Source: an uncultured Opitutaceae bacterium (GTDB lineage: Bacteria; Verrucomicrobiota; Verrucomicrobiia; Opitutales; Opitutaceae). Taken from it: a stretch of DNA of 64,000 bases. The position numbers and the translations under genes were made by a program. The stretch spans positions 1 through 64,000 of the forward strand of contig CAIOZY010000036.1 of the NCBI GenBank assembly GCA_903862935.1, read 5' to 3'. This document shows, one piece after another, positions 36,751 to 45,293 of this stretch. Position 1 is the first letter of the stretch. Each line of letters opens with the position of its first letter. The notes under the pieces were generated by a model. That model saw nothing but the letters and a program-made list of their open reading frames with translations. It did no database searches and had not been told where the DNA came from.

Positions 36751-37965
36751 TAGTGTGGCGTCCCTCATTTAACTGCCATTATTGGGGCGTCCAAGGAGCG
36801 GGCTCGTCTTGGAGGGCGGGTATACCCGGGTCTGGTTAGCTCGAGACGTTGGTGACATTTCTCGATCTTGGTGAGGATGCGTTCGACATTGGTGGTCCAA
36901 TTGTAGGGAGCGGGACTATCGTTCCAACTGGTGAGGAATTCGTCGACGGCTCGGTGCCGATCCGCAACACTTCTGAACGATCCCCGGCGAACCGCTCTTC
37001 GCTCGAGTTCTGCGAACCGACGCGCGATGAGGTCAAGCCAGCTTGAACTGGTCAGAATGAAGTGCAGCACGAATCGAGGGTGTTTCTTCAATCAAGATTA
37101 ATCCGGTTAAAATCTTGGATCGCACAATCTTATCTAGAATTGGGTGCAGGCCCATGGGCACTGGGAACTCGGCTTCCAGTCGGCTCAGGAAGCGAATGAC
37201 CTCCTGATGGTGGTGCCGCGGATAGCAATCCGCGACTACGCTGCTATTGCCCTCGCGAAGCGTGGCGACCAAGCAGGTAGTTCCGTGCCGCTTGTACTCG
37301 TGCGTACGTTCCGCAGCGACCAGGAATCAAGGGCAAGCCCGGTTGAGACCGATCCAACGCTTGGACTTGGCTCCTCTCATCAGCGCATAGGATTACTGCG
37401 TCGGTGGCGGCTGCGGATAGGCCCCCGCAACATCCGTGAGCTTCTCTGCAGCGAAGGGATCGCGGGGTAACTTGAAGCTCTTGGTCAAATGCGCCTTGAG
37501 TTGATGATCCCGCCAGATCCGGGGGATTGTGTTCTTTCTGATCTCGGCTGCTCTCGTCAGCAAATGGACACTCCAATGCGTCGAGCCCTTCGGTCGCGTA
37601 TGGAGCATCTGATCGATCCATTTGGACCCGGTCGTCGCCCCATAGATCGGCTTCCGCCCCGCGGTCCGCCTCCGCCAACCTTACGGACACAATCGATCTC
37701 CTCGCAGCGGCCGCGGCGCCACCACAACGCCACTGTCCTGGGATGGACGGCAAGGGTGGCGGAGATCCTTCCAATCCGTCCGCCCATCCATTGACCGCTC
37801 CACGAAGTATCTTCGCTCGCATGCCCACTTGCTGGGGTGTCGTTCCAGCTCAAATCCACCGATCCAATTGCGCGGTCTGTTTCGCAACTAACTCTAGCGG
37901 AAGACCCTTGCACAACATCCTCCACGGTTTCCAATCATAATGGCACCAATTTGAGAGGCACTACA
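36751..37965 (-). mobile_element. Decayed IS630-family element with terminal repeats
   Basis: The element surrounds a broken transposase. Its ends are related inverted sequences: both begin TAGTG and both reach TGCCATTAT further in (left 36751-36782, right 37937-37965 in reverse), with mismatches and a 5-base length difference between. IS630 elements insert at TA, which fits the outer TA at each end. It sits in the control region between the TonB receptor and the inositol operon. Confidence 0.6.
36765..37934 (-). pseudogene. IS630 transposase, several frameshifts
   Basis: Pieces in different minus-strand frames follow the IS630 order: a HTH-like GRIGRISATLAVHPRTVALWW, then AVILCADERSQVQALDRSQP (the first catalytic Asp motif), then ATLREGNSSVVADCYPRHHHQEVIRFLSRLE, and finally HFILTSSSWLDLIARRFAELERR with the third catalytic block, and a C-terminal PGYTRPPRRARS. 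At least three frame changes separate these blocks, so the gene is not functional. Confidence 0.8.
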
Positions 37966-38108
37966 CCAAGTGGGAAAAGCTCTTTGGAGAAGAGCGTGGC
38001 TGCACACGGTCTTCTCAATGTCACAAAAAATGCCAAGTCGATTATTTTTTAACGAATTGTTGAGACGTTTCTTAGGATAGTTATCAACAGTTTGGAACGT
38101 CATTACTC

Positions 38109-38136
38109 TTGACTCGAAAGCAGGCAAAACAATTAT
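38109..38136 (+). promoter_or_regulatory. Putative sigma-70 promoter of the iolMNOG operon
   Basis: TTGACT (38109-38114) and AATTAT (38131-38136) are 16 bp apart and lie just upstream of the operator dyad at 38143. That dyad would overlap the transcription start, the usual place for a LacI-type block. The iolM ATG is 42 bp past the -10 box. Confidence 0.5.
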
Positions 38137-38142
38137 CGAAAT

Positions 38143-38154
38143 GAAAACGATTAC
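38143..38154. promoter_or_regulatory. Putative LacI-type operator before iolM
   Basis: GAAAACGATTAC matches the perfect dyad at 50144 in 10 of 12 positions, and its own outer arms extend as ATGAAAACGATTACAT. It lies between a candidate -10 box and the iolM start, where binding would block initiation. Confidence 0.6.
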
Positions 38155-38178
38155 ATCGTTATTTTATCTGGAACCACC

Positions 38179-39390
38179 ATGACAACTACATCCGCCAAAA
38201 TGCGCGCTGTCCGTCTTTATGCCGACTGGGATCCGAGGCCCGGTTTCAAGCTTGGATCTAAGGACATCGACAAGAAGCAAACCTACCTGGGCAGCCGGGT
38301 GTGGCGCAATCCGCGCCTGAAGATCGAGGAAGTTCCGATCCCAAAGCCGGGACCCCATGAGGTCCTCATAGAAGTCCAGCAATGCGGCATCTGCGGCAGC
38401 GATGTGCATATGGCACAAGCCGACAAGGACGGGTACATCTTCTATCCCGGCCTCACTGGATTCCCCTGCACGCTAGGGCATGAGCTCTCGGGCATCGTGC
38501 GCGATTTTGGGCCCGGCGCGAAGAACAAGGCGACCAACAAACCCTTTAAGGGTGGCGAAGCGGTGTGTGCTGAGGAGATGGTTTGGTGTGGAGCGTGCCA
38601 GCCGTGCGCGGACGGATTTCCGAACCATTGTGAGCGCCTGGACGAGATCGGCTTCAACATCAACGGCGCCTTCACAAAGTACATCGTGCTGCCGGATCGA
38701 CTACTTTGGAGCCTCGATCCCCTGCGCGAAAAGTTCAGCGGGCAGGATATCTTCCGCCTTGGCAGCATGGTTGAGCCGACCTGCGTTGCCTACACCGGCG
38801 TGATCGTCCGCGGCGGTGGCATCAAGCCCGGTGACAACGTCGTTATCTGCGGTTCGGGCCCGATCGGTCTGGCCGCGTGCGCTATCCTAAAGCGGGCCGG
38901 TGCAGCCAAAGTCATCCTGTCCGAGCCGGAGCCCGCGCGCGCCGCGGTGGCCCTCAAGCTCGGTGCTGATGTGGTTATCAATCCCATCACCGAAAATATG
39001 AAGGAGCGGGTGCTCGAGATCACCCACGGGATGGGCGCAAAGCTCTATCTCGAGGCGACCGGGCTGCCCACGATCGTCTACCCGCAGATCGAGGCTTGCA
39101 TTTGGGAAGGCCGGACCCTCAACGCCACCGTGGTCATCGTCGCCCGCGCCGACGCCAAGATTCCGGTGACCGGCGAGGTGCTCCAAGTGCGCCGCGCCCA
39201 GATCGTCGGCACCCAGGGACACTCCGGTGACGGCACATTCCCGCACGTAATCCAGTCGATGGCGACCGGCCTCAACATGCTCCCGATGATCACCAAGGAG
39301 ATCAAGCTGGACGAGGTGCCAGAGAACATCATCCGGCTGCAGACCGACCGCAAGGAGTGCAAGATCAGCTGCGTGAAGCCCGGCGAATAA
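38179..39390 (+). CDS. iolM: Zn-dependent dehydrogenase, IolM-like (scyllo-inosose 3-dehydrogenase)
   Basis: The 403-residue protein is a medium-chain Zn dehydrogenase: catalytic zinc ligands in CGICGSDVH and GHELSG, four structural-zinc cysteines in CGACQPCADGFPNHC, and the NAD motif GSGPIGLAAC near residue 238. In the T. maritima variant pathway such an enzyme (TM0412, IolM) oxidises scyllo-inosose (2-keto-myo-inositol) at C3. Assignment here rests on the family plus the matching order of the next three genes. It is the first gene of the operon, directly downstream of a promoter and operator. A sorbitol- or threonine-dehydrogenase-like role is the alternative if the context were ignored. 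Confidence 0.78.
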   Translation: MTTTSAKMRAVRLYADWDPRPGFKLGSKDIDKKQTYLGSRVWRNPRLKIEEVPIPKPGPHEVLIEVQQCGICGSDVHMAQADKDGYIFYPGLTGFPCTLGHELSGIVRDFGPGAKNKATNKPFKGGEAVCAEEMVWCGACQPCADGFPNHCERLDEIGFNINGAFTKYIVLPDRLLWSLDPLREKFSGQDIFRLGSMVEPTCVAYTGVIVRGGGIKPGDNVVICGSGPIGLAACAILKRAGAAKVILSEPEPARAAVALKLGADVVINPITENMKERVLEITHGMGAKLYLEATGLPTIVYPQIEACIWEGRTLNATVVIVARADAKIPVTGEVLQVRRAQIVGTQGHSGDGTFPHVIQSMATGLNMLPMITKEIKLDEVPENIIRLQTDRKECKISCVKPGE

Positions 39391-39401
39391 AGGAATCCAC
39401 C

Positions 39402-40532
39402 ATGGCCACAAAACCAAGGGGTGAAAACCCCAAGTTCATGACGACGAGCCATCCGCTCATCGTCTTTGAAGACACTGAAGTTGGGCGCCTGAAGAAGAAG
39501 ATCTTCGAGGCGTCGATGCCGGAGATTGACGCCATCCTCAAAGAGTTCGGAATCCCCTCTCCCTCCGAGCTTGGCAAGGGCGGTTGCTACATTCAGTCGA
39601 CTCCGCGCGCCATCCAGATCGAGAAGCGCCGCAAGAACGACCTCGTGATCATCCCGGTCGGCACGACCGAAAATCACGGCGCTCACTCCAACACCGGTCT
39701 CGATAACTTCATGGTGACCCAGATCGCCGAGGGTGTCCGCCGTTACACCGCCAAGAAGGGCCGCGAGGTCAATATCGCGGCTCCGCCGCTTAACTATGGC
39801 GGCCATCCGTACCACCACCTCGGGATGCCCGGCACGATCATGCTGCCGCAGGAGACCGTGGTGGAGACCCTCATCTACGTGATGCTTGGCCTATGGAACG
39901 ACGGCTATCGCAAACAGATCATCATCAATAACCACGGTCAGCTCTGGATGCTGGAGACGGCTCTCCATGAGTTCTGCAAGCGCTATCAGCTGCCGGGGAT
40001 TTACCAGGTGATGGACTGGCACCGCGCGATCCGCGAATTCTTCATACCTGTCGATCGGCCCGATTCCCTCGAAACGACGTTCATCCACGCCGACGAGAGC
40101 GAGACGGCCGTCGGGCTCCTGCTATTCCCCGACATGCTCGACATGAGATACGTGAAGGACGAGCGGGGAAAGAGCTTCCTGCCGGGCGGCCATTTCGACA
40201 CCTCAGTCGATCCCTGGCGCAGACCGCATCGCTGGTCCGAGGGCGAAGGCCACACAGCGATCGAGCGGGCGGGAACGCCTGGCGGCGTCGTAGGCGAACC
40301 GTCGCTGGCGACCGCCGAGAAGGCCAAACGCCCGATCGCGGCGATCCTGAGCTACCTGACCCTGTGCGTCGACCAGATCATGGACGCCTATCCGTCGGGC
40401 AAACTCCCGCCGATCGACCAGATTACGCTGCGCGATCCAAAGGAACTCGAGCCCTTCCTCAAGGAGCCTTACGCTCCGGGTTGGAAGTCGGTGTTTGAAC
40501 TGCCCCAGATGGGGCCGTTCACAAAAGGATAA
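39402..40532 (+). CDS. iolN: Creatininase-fold hydrolase, IolN-like
   Basis: The 376-residue protein has the creatininase metal motif IIPVGTTENHGAHSNTGLDN (near residue 88), with Glu, His and Asp ligands, followed by HPYHHLGMPGTI and the IINNHGQLWMLETALHEF block. In T. maritima the creatininase-family protein TM0413 (IolN) hydrolyses the oxidised ring product (3-dehydro-scyllo-inosose) to 5-keto-L-gluconate. The ATG at 39402 has AAAGGA 7 bp upstream and begins 11 bp after the iolM stop. A hairpin with a T run follows the stop, so expression may fall after this gene. Confidence 0.78.
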   Translation: MATKPRGENPKFMTTSHPLIVFEDTEVGRLKKKIFEASMPEIDAILKEFGIPSPSELGKGGCYIQSTPRAIQIEKRRKNDLVIIPVGTTENHGAHSNTGLDNFMVTQIAEGVRRYTAKKGREVNIAAPPLNYGGHPYHHLGMPGTIMLPQETVVETLIYVMLGLWNDGYRKQIIINNHGQLWMLETALHEFCKRYQLPGIYQVMDWHRAIREFFIPVDRPDSLETTFIHADESETAVGLLLFPDMLDMRYVKDERGKSFLPGGHFDTSVDPWRRPHRWSEGEGHTAIERAGTPGGVVGEPSLATAEKAKRPIAAILSYLTLCVDQIMDAYPSGKLPPIDQITLRDPKELEPFLKEPYAPGWKSVFELPQMGPFTKG

Positions 40533-40546
40533 GCAGAAGAAACTGT

Positions 40547-40586
40547 CCGCCGTCGCGCGAGGGGTGCGCGGCGGCGGATGCTTTTT
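40547..40586 (+). terminator. Intrinsic terminator or attenuator between iolN and iolO
   Basis: CCGCCGTCGCGC (40547-40558) pairs with GCGCGGCGGCGG (40566-40577) around a 7-base loop, with one G-U pair, and is followed by ATGC and five T. This is a strong stem with a short T run inside the operon, 14 bp before the iolO start. Confidence 0.6.
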
Positions 40587-40600
40587 CGTACTGAGGAGCG

Positions 40601-41413
40601 ATGCACCACCGTTATCGCTATCCGCTCTCGCTGCAAACCGTCCTGCCCGACGACTACAGCCGGAACCGGGACTTCATCTCCCTGCTCAAGCTCTTGGGCG
40701 AACTCGGTTTCTGGGGCGTAGAACTCAACCTAGGTGACCCGAAGGATCACGATTTTGCGACCGTGCGGCAATTCCTTGGACAGTTCGGTCTTGAGTTCTC
40801 GATGTTCGCGACAGGGATCACCGCACGCCGCCTTGGACTTTCGTTATCCCATTCGAGTGAGACAGTCCGAAGACAGGCGGTTAAGAAGTGTCGGGAGATG
40901 ATCGAATGGGTCGGTGGCCCCGAGACAGGCGTAATCCTCGGACTCATCAAGGGAGGCCCCTCGCAAGAGCCCGAGATCGCGCGCCGGCAGTTTGCCCTCT
41001 CGCTGGCAGAGATTGTCCCGGTCGCAAGAGTCCACAAAGTTGCGATCCTTGTCGAGGCGACCAACCGCTATGAGACGGCCATCGCCAACACCGTTGCGGA
41101 CGCGGCCGGGCTGGTCGGGAGGCACGGCATCGAATGCGCCCAGGTCCTGCCGGACACCTTCCACATGAACATCGAGGAGGCCGACCTGCTCGGGGCGCTG
41201 CGCGCGCATCGCGACAGCTTCCGCTCGCTGCATCTCTCAGACAACAACCGCCACTTTCCGGGTTTTGGCGCAATCGACTTCGGCCGCATCATCTCCACTT
41301 TGGCGGAGATCGGCTACCAGGGCCGGCTCGCGATCGAGGGAAATGTCCGCGTCGATCTCAAGAGCGATTTACGCGTTGCGATGAAGCACTTGGCCCCATT
41401 GCTCAGCTGCTGA
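40601..41413 (+). CDS. iolO: TIM-barrel epimerase, IolO-like (5-keto-L-gluconate epimerase)
   Basis: The 270-residue protein belongs to the AP-endonuclease-2/xylose-isomerase-like TIM barrels. Metal and catalytic residues expected on the strand ends are visible: Glu in AILVEATNRYET (near 150), Asp and His in VLPDTFHMNIEE (near 183), His in SLHLSDNNRHFPG (near 210) and Glu in LAIEGN (near 247). In T. maritima TM0416 (IolO) turns 5-keto-L-gluconate into D-tagaturonate. It starts with a GAGG motif 6 bp upstream and is followed 11 bp later by iolG. Tagatose- or hydroxypyruvate-type isomerases are alternative readings of the fold alone. Confidence 0.75.
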   Translation: MHHRYRYPLSLQTVLPDDYSRNRDFISLLKLLGELGFWGVELNLGDPKDHDFATVRQFLGQFGLEFSMFATGITARRLGLSLSHSSETVRRQAVKKCREMIEWVGGPETGVILGLIKGGPSQEPEIARRQFALSLAEIVPVARVHKVAILVEATNRYETAIANTVADAAGLVGRHGIECAQVLPDTFHMNIEEADLLGALRAHRDSFRSLHLSDNNRHFPGFGAIDFGRIISTLAEIGYQGRLAIEGNVRVDLKSDLRVAMKHLAPLLSC

Positions 41414-41424
41414 AAAGAAAGACC

Positions 41425-42447
41425 ATGAAAAAGAAAATTAGAGTCGGCGTCATTGGAACGGGACGGATCGGTCGGCTGCACACCGAGCATCTGGCCTTCC
41501 GCATTCCCGAGGCGGCGGTGGTTGCCGTCTCGGACGTCGTCAAGGCGGCGGCTGAAAAGTGTGCGGCTGACTTCAACGTACCGATCGTCGCGGCGGATTA
41601 TAGGGTGCTGCTGGACAGCCCCGAAATCGACGCCGTGGTGATCTGCTCGAGCACGGACACCCACGCCCAGATCATTGTCGAGGCGGCGGCCCGGGGAAAG
41701 CACATCTTCTGCGAGAAGCCGATCTCTCACGATCTGCCGGCGATCGATAAGTCCCTCGAGGCCGTGCGGCGGGCAGGCGTGAAGCTGCAGATCGGATTCA
41801 ACCGCCGATTTGATTCGAATTACCGCAGGGTGTGGGAATGGGTTCGCGAGGGAAAGCTGGGGGATCCGCACATCCTGCGCATCACCAGCCGCGACCCCTC
41901 CCCTCCTCCCATCGATTACGTGAGGGTCTCGGGCGGCATCTTCCTGGACATGATGATCCACGACTTTGACATGGCCCGCTTCCTGATCGGCAGCGAGGTG
42001 GAGGAGGTCTACACCATGGCCGCTGTGCGGGTCGATCCGGCGATTGGTAGGGCCGGGGATTTCGACACTGCAGTCGTCGCGCTTAAGTTTGAGAACGGCG
42101 TATTGGGAACAATCGACAACAGCCGAAAGGCGGTGTTCGGGTACGACCAGCGGGTTGAGGTCTTCGGCTCGAAGGGCATGGTGCAGACTTCGAACAACAC
42201 GCCCAACACCGCGAAATTCAGCGGCCCAGACGTTGTGTCCGAGGATCTCCCCCTCAACTTCTTCATGGAGCGCTACATCGACTCCTATGTCCGTGAGATG
42301 AAGGAGTTCATCGGGTGCGTTTCGGAAGGGCGGGAGCCGCCGGTCACGGGGATCGACGGAAGGATGCCGGTCCTGATCGGGAAGGCCGCGCGCCTCTCCT
42401 ACGATCAGCACCGGCCGGTCAGGGTCGCGGAGATCGCAGGGTCCTGA
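41425..42447 (+). CDS. iolG: Gfo/Idh/MocA dehydrogenase, inositol 2-dehydrogenase (IolG) type
   Basis: The 340-residue protein opens with RVGVIGTGRIGRLHTEHLA (NAD site), has FCEKPISHD (conserved catalytic Lys region near 95), the GFNRRFDSNYR block and MMIHDFDMARFLIG (near 175), all typical of myo-inositol 2-dehydrogenases. It would make scyllo-inosose, the substrate for the iolM product. The ATG at 41425 begins at the Rossmann fold. It is the last gene of the operon, and its end overlaps the convergent PfkB gene by 29 bp. A second Gfo/Idh gene lies in the opposite operon. Confidence 0.83.
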   Translation: MKKKIRVGVIGTGRIGRLHTEHLAFRIPEAAVVAVSDVVKAAAEKCAADFNVPIVAADYRVLLDSPEIDAVVICSSTDTHAQIIVEAAARGKHIFCEKPISHDLPAIDKSLEAVRRAGVKLQIGFNRRFDSNYRRVWEWVREGKLGDPHILRITSRDPSPPPIDYVRVSGGIFLDMMIHDFDMARFLIGSEVEEVYTMAAVRVDPAIGRAGDFDTAVVALKFENGVLGTIDNSRKAVFGYDQRVEVFGSKGMVQTSNNTPNTAKFSGPDVVSEDLPLNFFMERYIDSYVREMKEFIGCVSEGREPPVTGIDGRMPVLIGKAARLSYDQHRPVRVAEIAGS

Positions 42448-43309
42448 TCCGTTCCAACACGTCGTTGATAGTTCCCTCGAACGGCCCCGGCCTTTCCATC
42501 TTCATGCTGCATAACGCGGCGGCGTAATCGATCGAATCCTGGATTCCATGGGTCAGCCGCCGGGTCTGGTAGGCGATGAATACGGTGTCACCGCGGCCCG
42601 TGCGCCCTGACAGATTGCGCGGGTTGAAGGGCGCGCGATAGACTCGGGTCCCGTCGTAGACAATCACCTCGGACGAATGCGAGATAACCACTTCCCTGGC
42701 GCCCCAGCCATGGAGCATTCTTGCGGCCTCCTCCCTGTCGGGCCGGCCAGTGATGACCTCGGATTCCAAGGAATCAGCCTTTAGATACGTTATCAGCGGC
42801 AGGTACCGCCGCTTCTCCGGCCAATCCCGCCAGGAAAAACGTCCGTCCTCGCTGCGGCGCAGCATCGCCTGGAGGTCCAGGGCTATCTTGGCACCTCGCG
42901 GCGCCAGCTCTTCGATCAACTGGTTCGGCAGCTCGCCCACGAACAGGCCGGCGAGATTGTAGATCAGGGTCTTGTCCTGTGGGATATCCGCGATGGTGAA
43001 CGGGGCCGCTTGCGCGAGCAGGTTCACCTTGCGCTTGTCCACATCCTCGGTCTCGAAAATGTTCTCGACCGAGGTGGTGTGGTCAGAGGGGATAGCGACC
43101 ACGTCGATGCCCTCGGCTTTCATCCCGTCCAGGATGCCCAAGTCCTTCTCATTCAGCTTGGTCACCACGAAGACCCGGGCGCCCGAACGCTTGGCTGCGA
43201 ACGAGGAATAGTACACGGCTCCTCCGACGAACCGTGAAACTCTCCCGCGATCGTTGAGCACCGCGTTGTCGACGTGTCCGATGGAGATGATGTCGTACGG
43301 GCCGCTCAT
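42419..43309 (-). CDS. PfkB-family kinase, TM0415-like (first copy)
   Basis: The 296-residue protein starts with YDIISIGHVDNAVLNDRG and GGAVYYSSFAAKRSG, the substrate side of PfkB kinases, and has the anion hole and base as SGRTGRGDTVFIAYQ (near 240), with GRGDT in place of the common GAGD. I recall the same GRTGRGDT motif from T. maritima TM0415, the PfkB kinase inside the inositol cluster. It may phosphorylate inositol or a later intermediate. It starts 2 bp after the Gfo/Idh gene stop and ends inside the convergent iolG end. Which sugar it uses is not clear. Confidence 0.75.
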   Translation of the reverse strand: MSGPYDIISIGHVDNAVLNDRGRVSRFVGGAVYYSSFAAKRSGARVFVVTKLNEKDLGILDGMKAEGIDVVAIPSDHTTSVENIFETEDVDKRKVNLLAQAAPFTIADIPQDKTLIYNLAGLFVGELPNQLIEELAPRGAKIALDLQAMLRRSEDGRFSWRDWPEKRRYLPLITYLKADSLESEVITGRPDREEAARMLHGWGAREVVISHSSEVIVYDGTRVYRAPFNPRNLSGRTGRGDTVFIAYQTRRLTHGIQDSIDYAAALCSMKMERPGPFEGTINDVLERIRTLRSPRP

Positions 43310-43311
43310 GG

Positions 43312-44325
43312 TCAGCGCACGGTTTCGAGTTTTCCGGACTGCATCGAGCGGGTCGCCGCAAGGGCAATCCGCAGCGCGGCAATTCCGTCCTTGCAAACGA
43401 TGGGCGAGGGCCGGCCGAACCGCACGTTGTCGACGAAGTTCTGAAGCTGCGAGATGTAGGCCTGCTCGAAGCGCTCGTAGAATCCCGGGATCGAGTCGTG
43501 GGCAATGACGCCCTTGGTCATCACCCGAATCGGGGTCTCGCGATCGTAACCAATCTCGATTGTCCCCTCAGTGCCGACGATCTCCGAATGGATGCCGTAG
43601 CCGTAGATACCGCTGCGGCTGAGTGTGACAACCCCGATGTTGCCGTTCACAAAGTTGAGCGTTGTGACGCCATTGTCGTAGTCGCCGACCTCGCCGACCT
43701 CCGGATAGGCCAGGGCGCCACCAACGCTGAAAACGCTCTTCACCTCTCCCATGTACCACCGGGCCAGGTCGAAGTCGTGGATGCCCATATCGATGAAGAG
43801 GCCTCCGCTGCTCGCCGGGCGCAGGAATTCAACGGGGGGTGGGAACGGGTCCTTCGAAGTTGATTTGAAGACAATGGGTGTGCCAATGGCGCCCTCCCGG
43901 ATCTTCTTCCAGGCGGCCGCAAAGGCCTTGTCGAAGCGCCGCATGAAGCCGAGCTGGAAAAACACGTGGTTCTTGGCTACGGCGGCTTCCATCGCCGCAC
44001 CCTCTTCAAGGTCCAGCGTGAGTGGCTTTTCGCAGAAGATCGCCTTCTTGGCCTTGGCCGCCGCAATGACCACCTCGCCGTGGTACTTGGTGGGCGTCAT
44101 CACGACGACCGCATCCACCGCTTTGTCGGCGAAAAGTTCATTGTAGTCGGTGTACGCCTTCGTAGCGCCCGTCTCATCGGCGACTGCCTTGGCGACATTA
44201 GGCTGCACGTCGGCCACGGCGTGAAGCCTCGCGCCGAGCAGGCGCGCGCTGACATAACGGGCGTACTGACTGCCGAGGCGGCCCAGCCCGACGACTCCCA
44301 CATTGAGGATCTTGGTTTTGTTCAT
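43312..44325 (-). CDS. Second Gfo/Idh/MocA dehydrogenase, IolG-like
   Basis: The 337-residue protein has the NAD motif VGVVGLGRLGSQYARY, FCEKPLTLDLEEG (near 98), GFMRRFDKAFAAAWKK and IDMGIHDFDLARWYMG (near 178), placing it with inositol 2-dehydrogenases and related polyol dehydrogenases. It differs from the first copy, so it may act on another stereoisomer such as scyllo- or D-chiro-inositol, or in the reverse direction. It is flanked by the ABC binding-protein gene (20 bp upstream) and a PfkB kinase gene (2 bp downstream), one continuous unit. Confidence 0.8.
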   Translation of the reverse strand: MNKTKILNVGVVGLGRLGSQYARYVSARLLGARLHAVADVQPNVAKAVADETGATKAYTDYNELFADKAVDAVVVMTPTKYHGEVVIAAAKAKKAIFCEKPLTLDLEEGAAMEAAVAKNHVFFQLGFMRRFDKAFAAAWKKIREGAIGTPIVFKSTSKDPFPPPVEFLRPASSGGLFIDMGIHDFDLARWYMGEVKSVFSVGGALAYPEVGEVGDYDNGVTTLNFVNGNIGVVTLSRSGIYGYGIHSEIVGTEGTIEIGYDRETPIRVMTKGVIAHDSIPGFYERFEQAYISQLQNFVDNVRFGRPSPIVCKDGIAALRIALAATRSMQSGKLETVR

Positions 44326-44344
44326 GTTGGAATGAGTTTGATGG

Positions 44345-45280
44345 TCACTTTACAAGTTCGATAGGCACGGCGACCGTGGGCGGTGGGGTCTCGCCCCCCA
44401 GGATCCGGGTGGCCCATTCCACGCCGACGGCGCCCATCCGCACTGGATTTTGCGCCACGGTTCCAGCCATCGCCCCTCGCCTCACCGCTTGCCGGGCCTC
44501 GTCGATGGCGTCGAAGCCCACAACCGTGATCTTCCGGGTCAGCCCCGCTGCGGCAATCGCCTCTGTCGCCCCGAGGGCCATCAGGTCGCTGGCGGCGAAG
44601 AGCGCGTTCACGTCAGGGTGCGCCTGGAGGATATTCTGGCAGACATTGTACCCTTGGTCGCGCTCCCAGTTCGCAGGCTGGGAGGCAACAACCATCATCT
44701 CTGGATATGGCGCCAGCGCCTCGCGAAAGCCGCGCAGGCGGGCGTCGCTCGTCTCGTGGCCTGGGATGCCCTCCAGAACCGCCAGGCGCGCTCGGCTGCC
44801 CATGCGCTCCACCAGGAATTGCCCGGCCAGGCGGCCTCCCTCATAGTTGTCCGAGCCGATAAAGGTGGCAATCCGCCCGCCGGCCGATTCGAGTTCGGCG
44901 GCATCCACACGGGTGTCCACGATGATCACGGGAATGCCGGCCCGGTTCGCTTTTAGGATCACAGGGACGATCTCTCGGGACCCGCTTGGAGCGATGATCA
45001 ACACGCTGACCTTGCGCTGGATCAGGTTCTCGGCGATCTGCATCTGGCGTTCGACGTCGACCTCCCGCTCGGCCGCTTGGACGAGCAGAACAATGCCGCG
45101 TGAGCGCGCGGCCTCCTCGGCGCCGCGCTCCATGTCGATAAAGAAGGGGTTGTTCAGGGTCTTCACTACTAAGCCAACCACCGGCCTGCCAGCGCCGGAA
45201 TCGGCGACCCGGCGGCCGCATCCCGCGATCAGGCCGATGGCGAGGGCGACCACAAAAAACCGGGAGAAGAAGGAATTCAT
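44345..45280 (-). CDS. CUT2-type sugar/inositol ABC substrate-binding lipoprotein
   Basis: The 311-residue protein begins with MNSFFSRFFVVALAIGLIAGC, a lipoprotein signal with lipobox IAGC, and continues as a Peripla_BP_4/RbsB-type binding protein (VVGLVVKTLNNPFFIDMERGAEEAA; PVIIVDTRVDAAE; FIGSDNYEGGRLAG; LFAASDLMALGA). It would bind the solute and deliver it to the adjacent permease and ATPase. The start at 45280 lies 13 bp after the permease stop. The CUT2 class carries ribose, xylose and inositol in other bacteria; the cluster favours inositol, but the sugar cannot be told from sequence. Confidence 0.88.
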   Translation of the reverse strand: MNSFFSRFFVVALAIGLIAGCGRRVADSGAGRPVVGLVVKTLNNPFFIDMERGAEEAARSRGIVLLVQAAEREVDVERQMQIAENLIQRKVSVLIIAPSGSREIVPVILKANRAGIPVIIVDTRVDAAELESAGGRIATFIGSDNYEGGRLAGQFLVERMGSRARLAVLEGIPGHETSDARLRGFREALAPYPEMMVVASQPANWERDQGYNVCQNILQAHPDVNALFAASDLMALGATEAIAAAGLTRKITVVGFDAIDEARQAVRRGAMAGTVAQNPVRMGAVGVEWATRILGGETPPPTVAVPIELVK

Positions 45281-45293
45281 CGGAATGCCGGGT

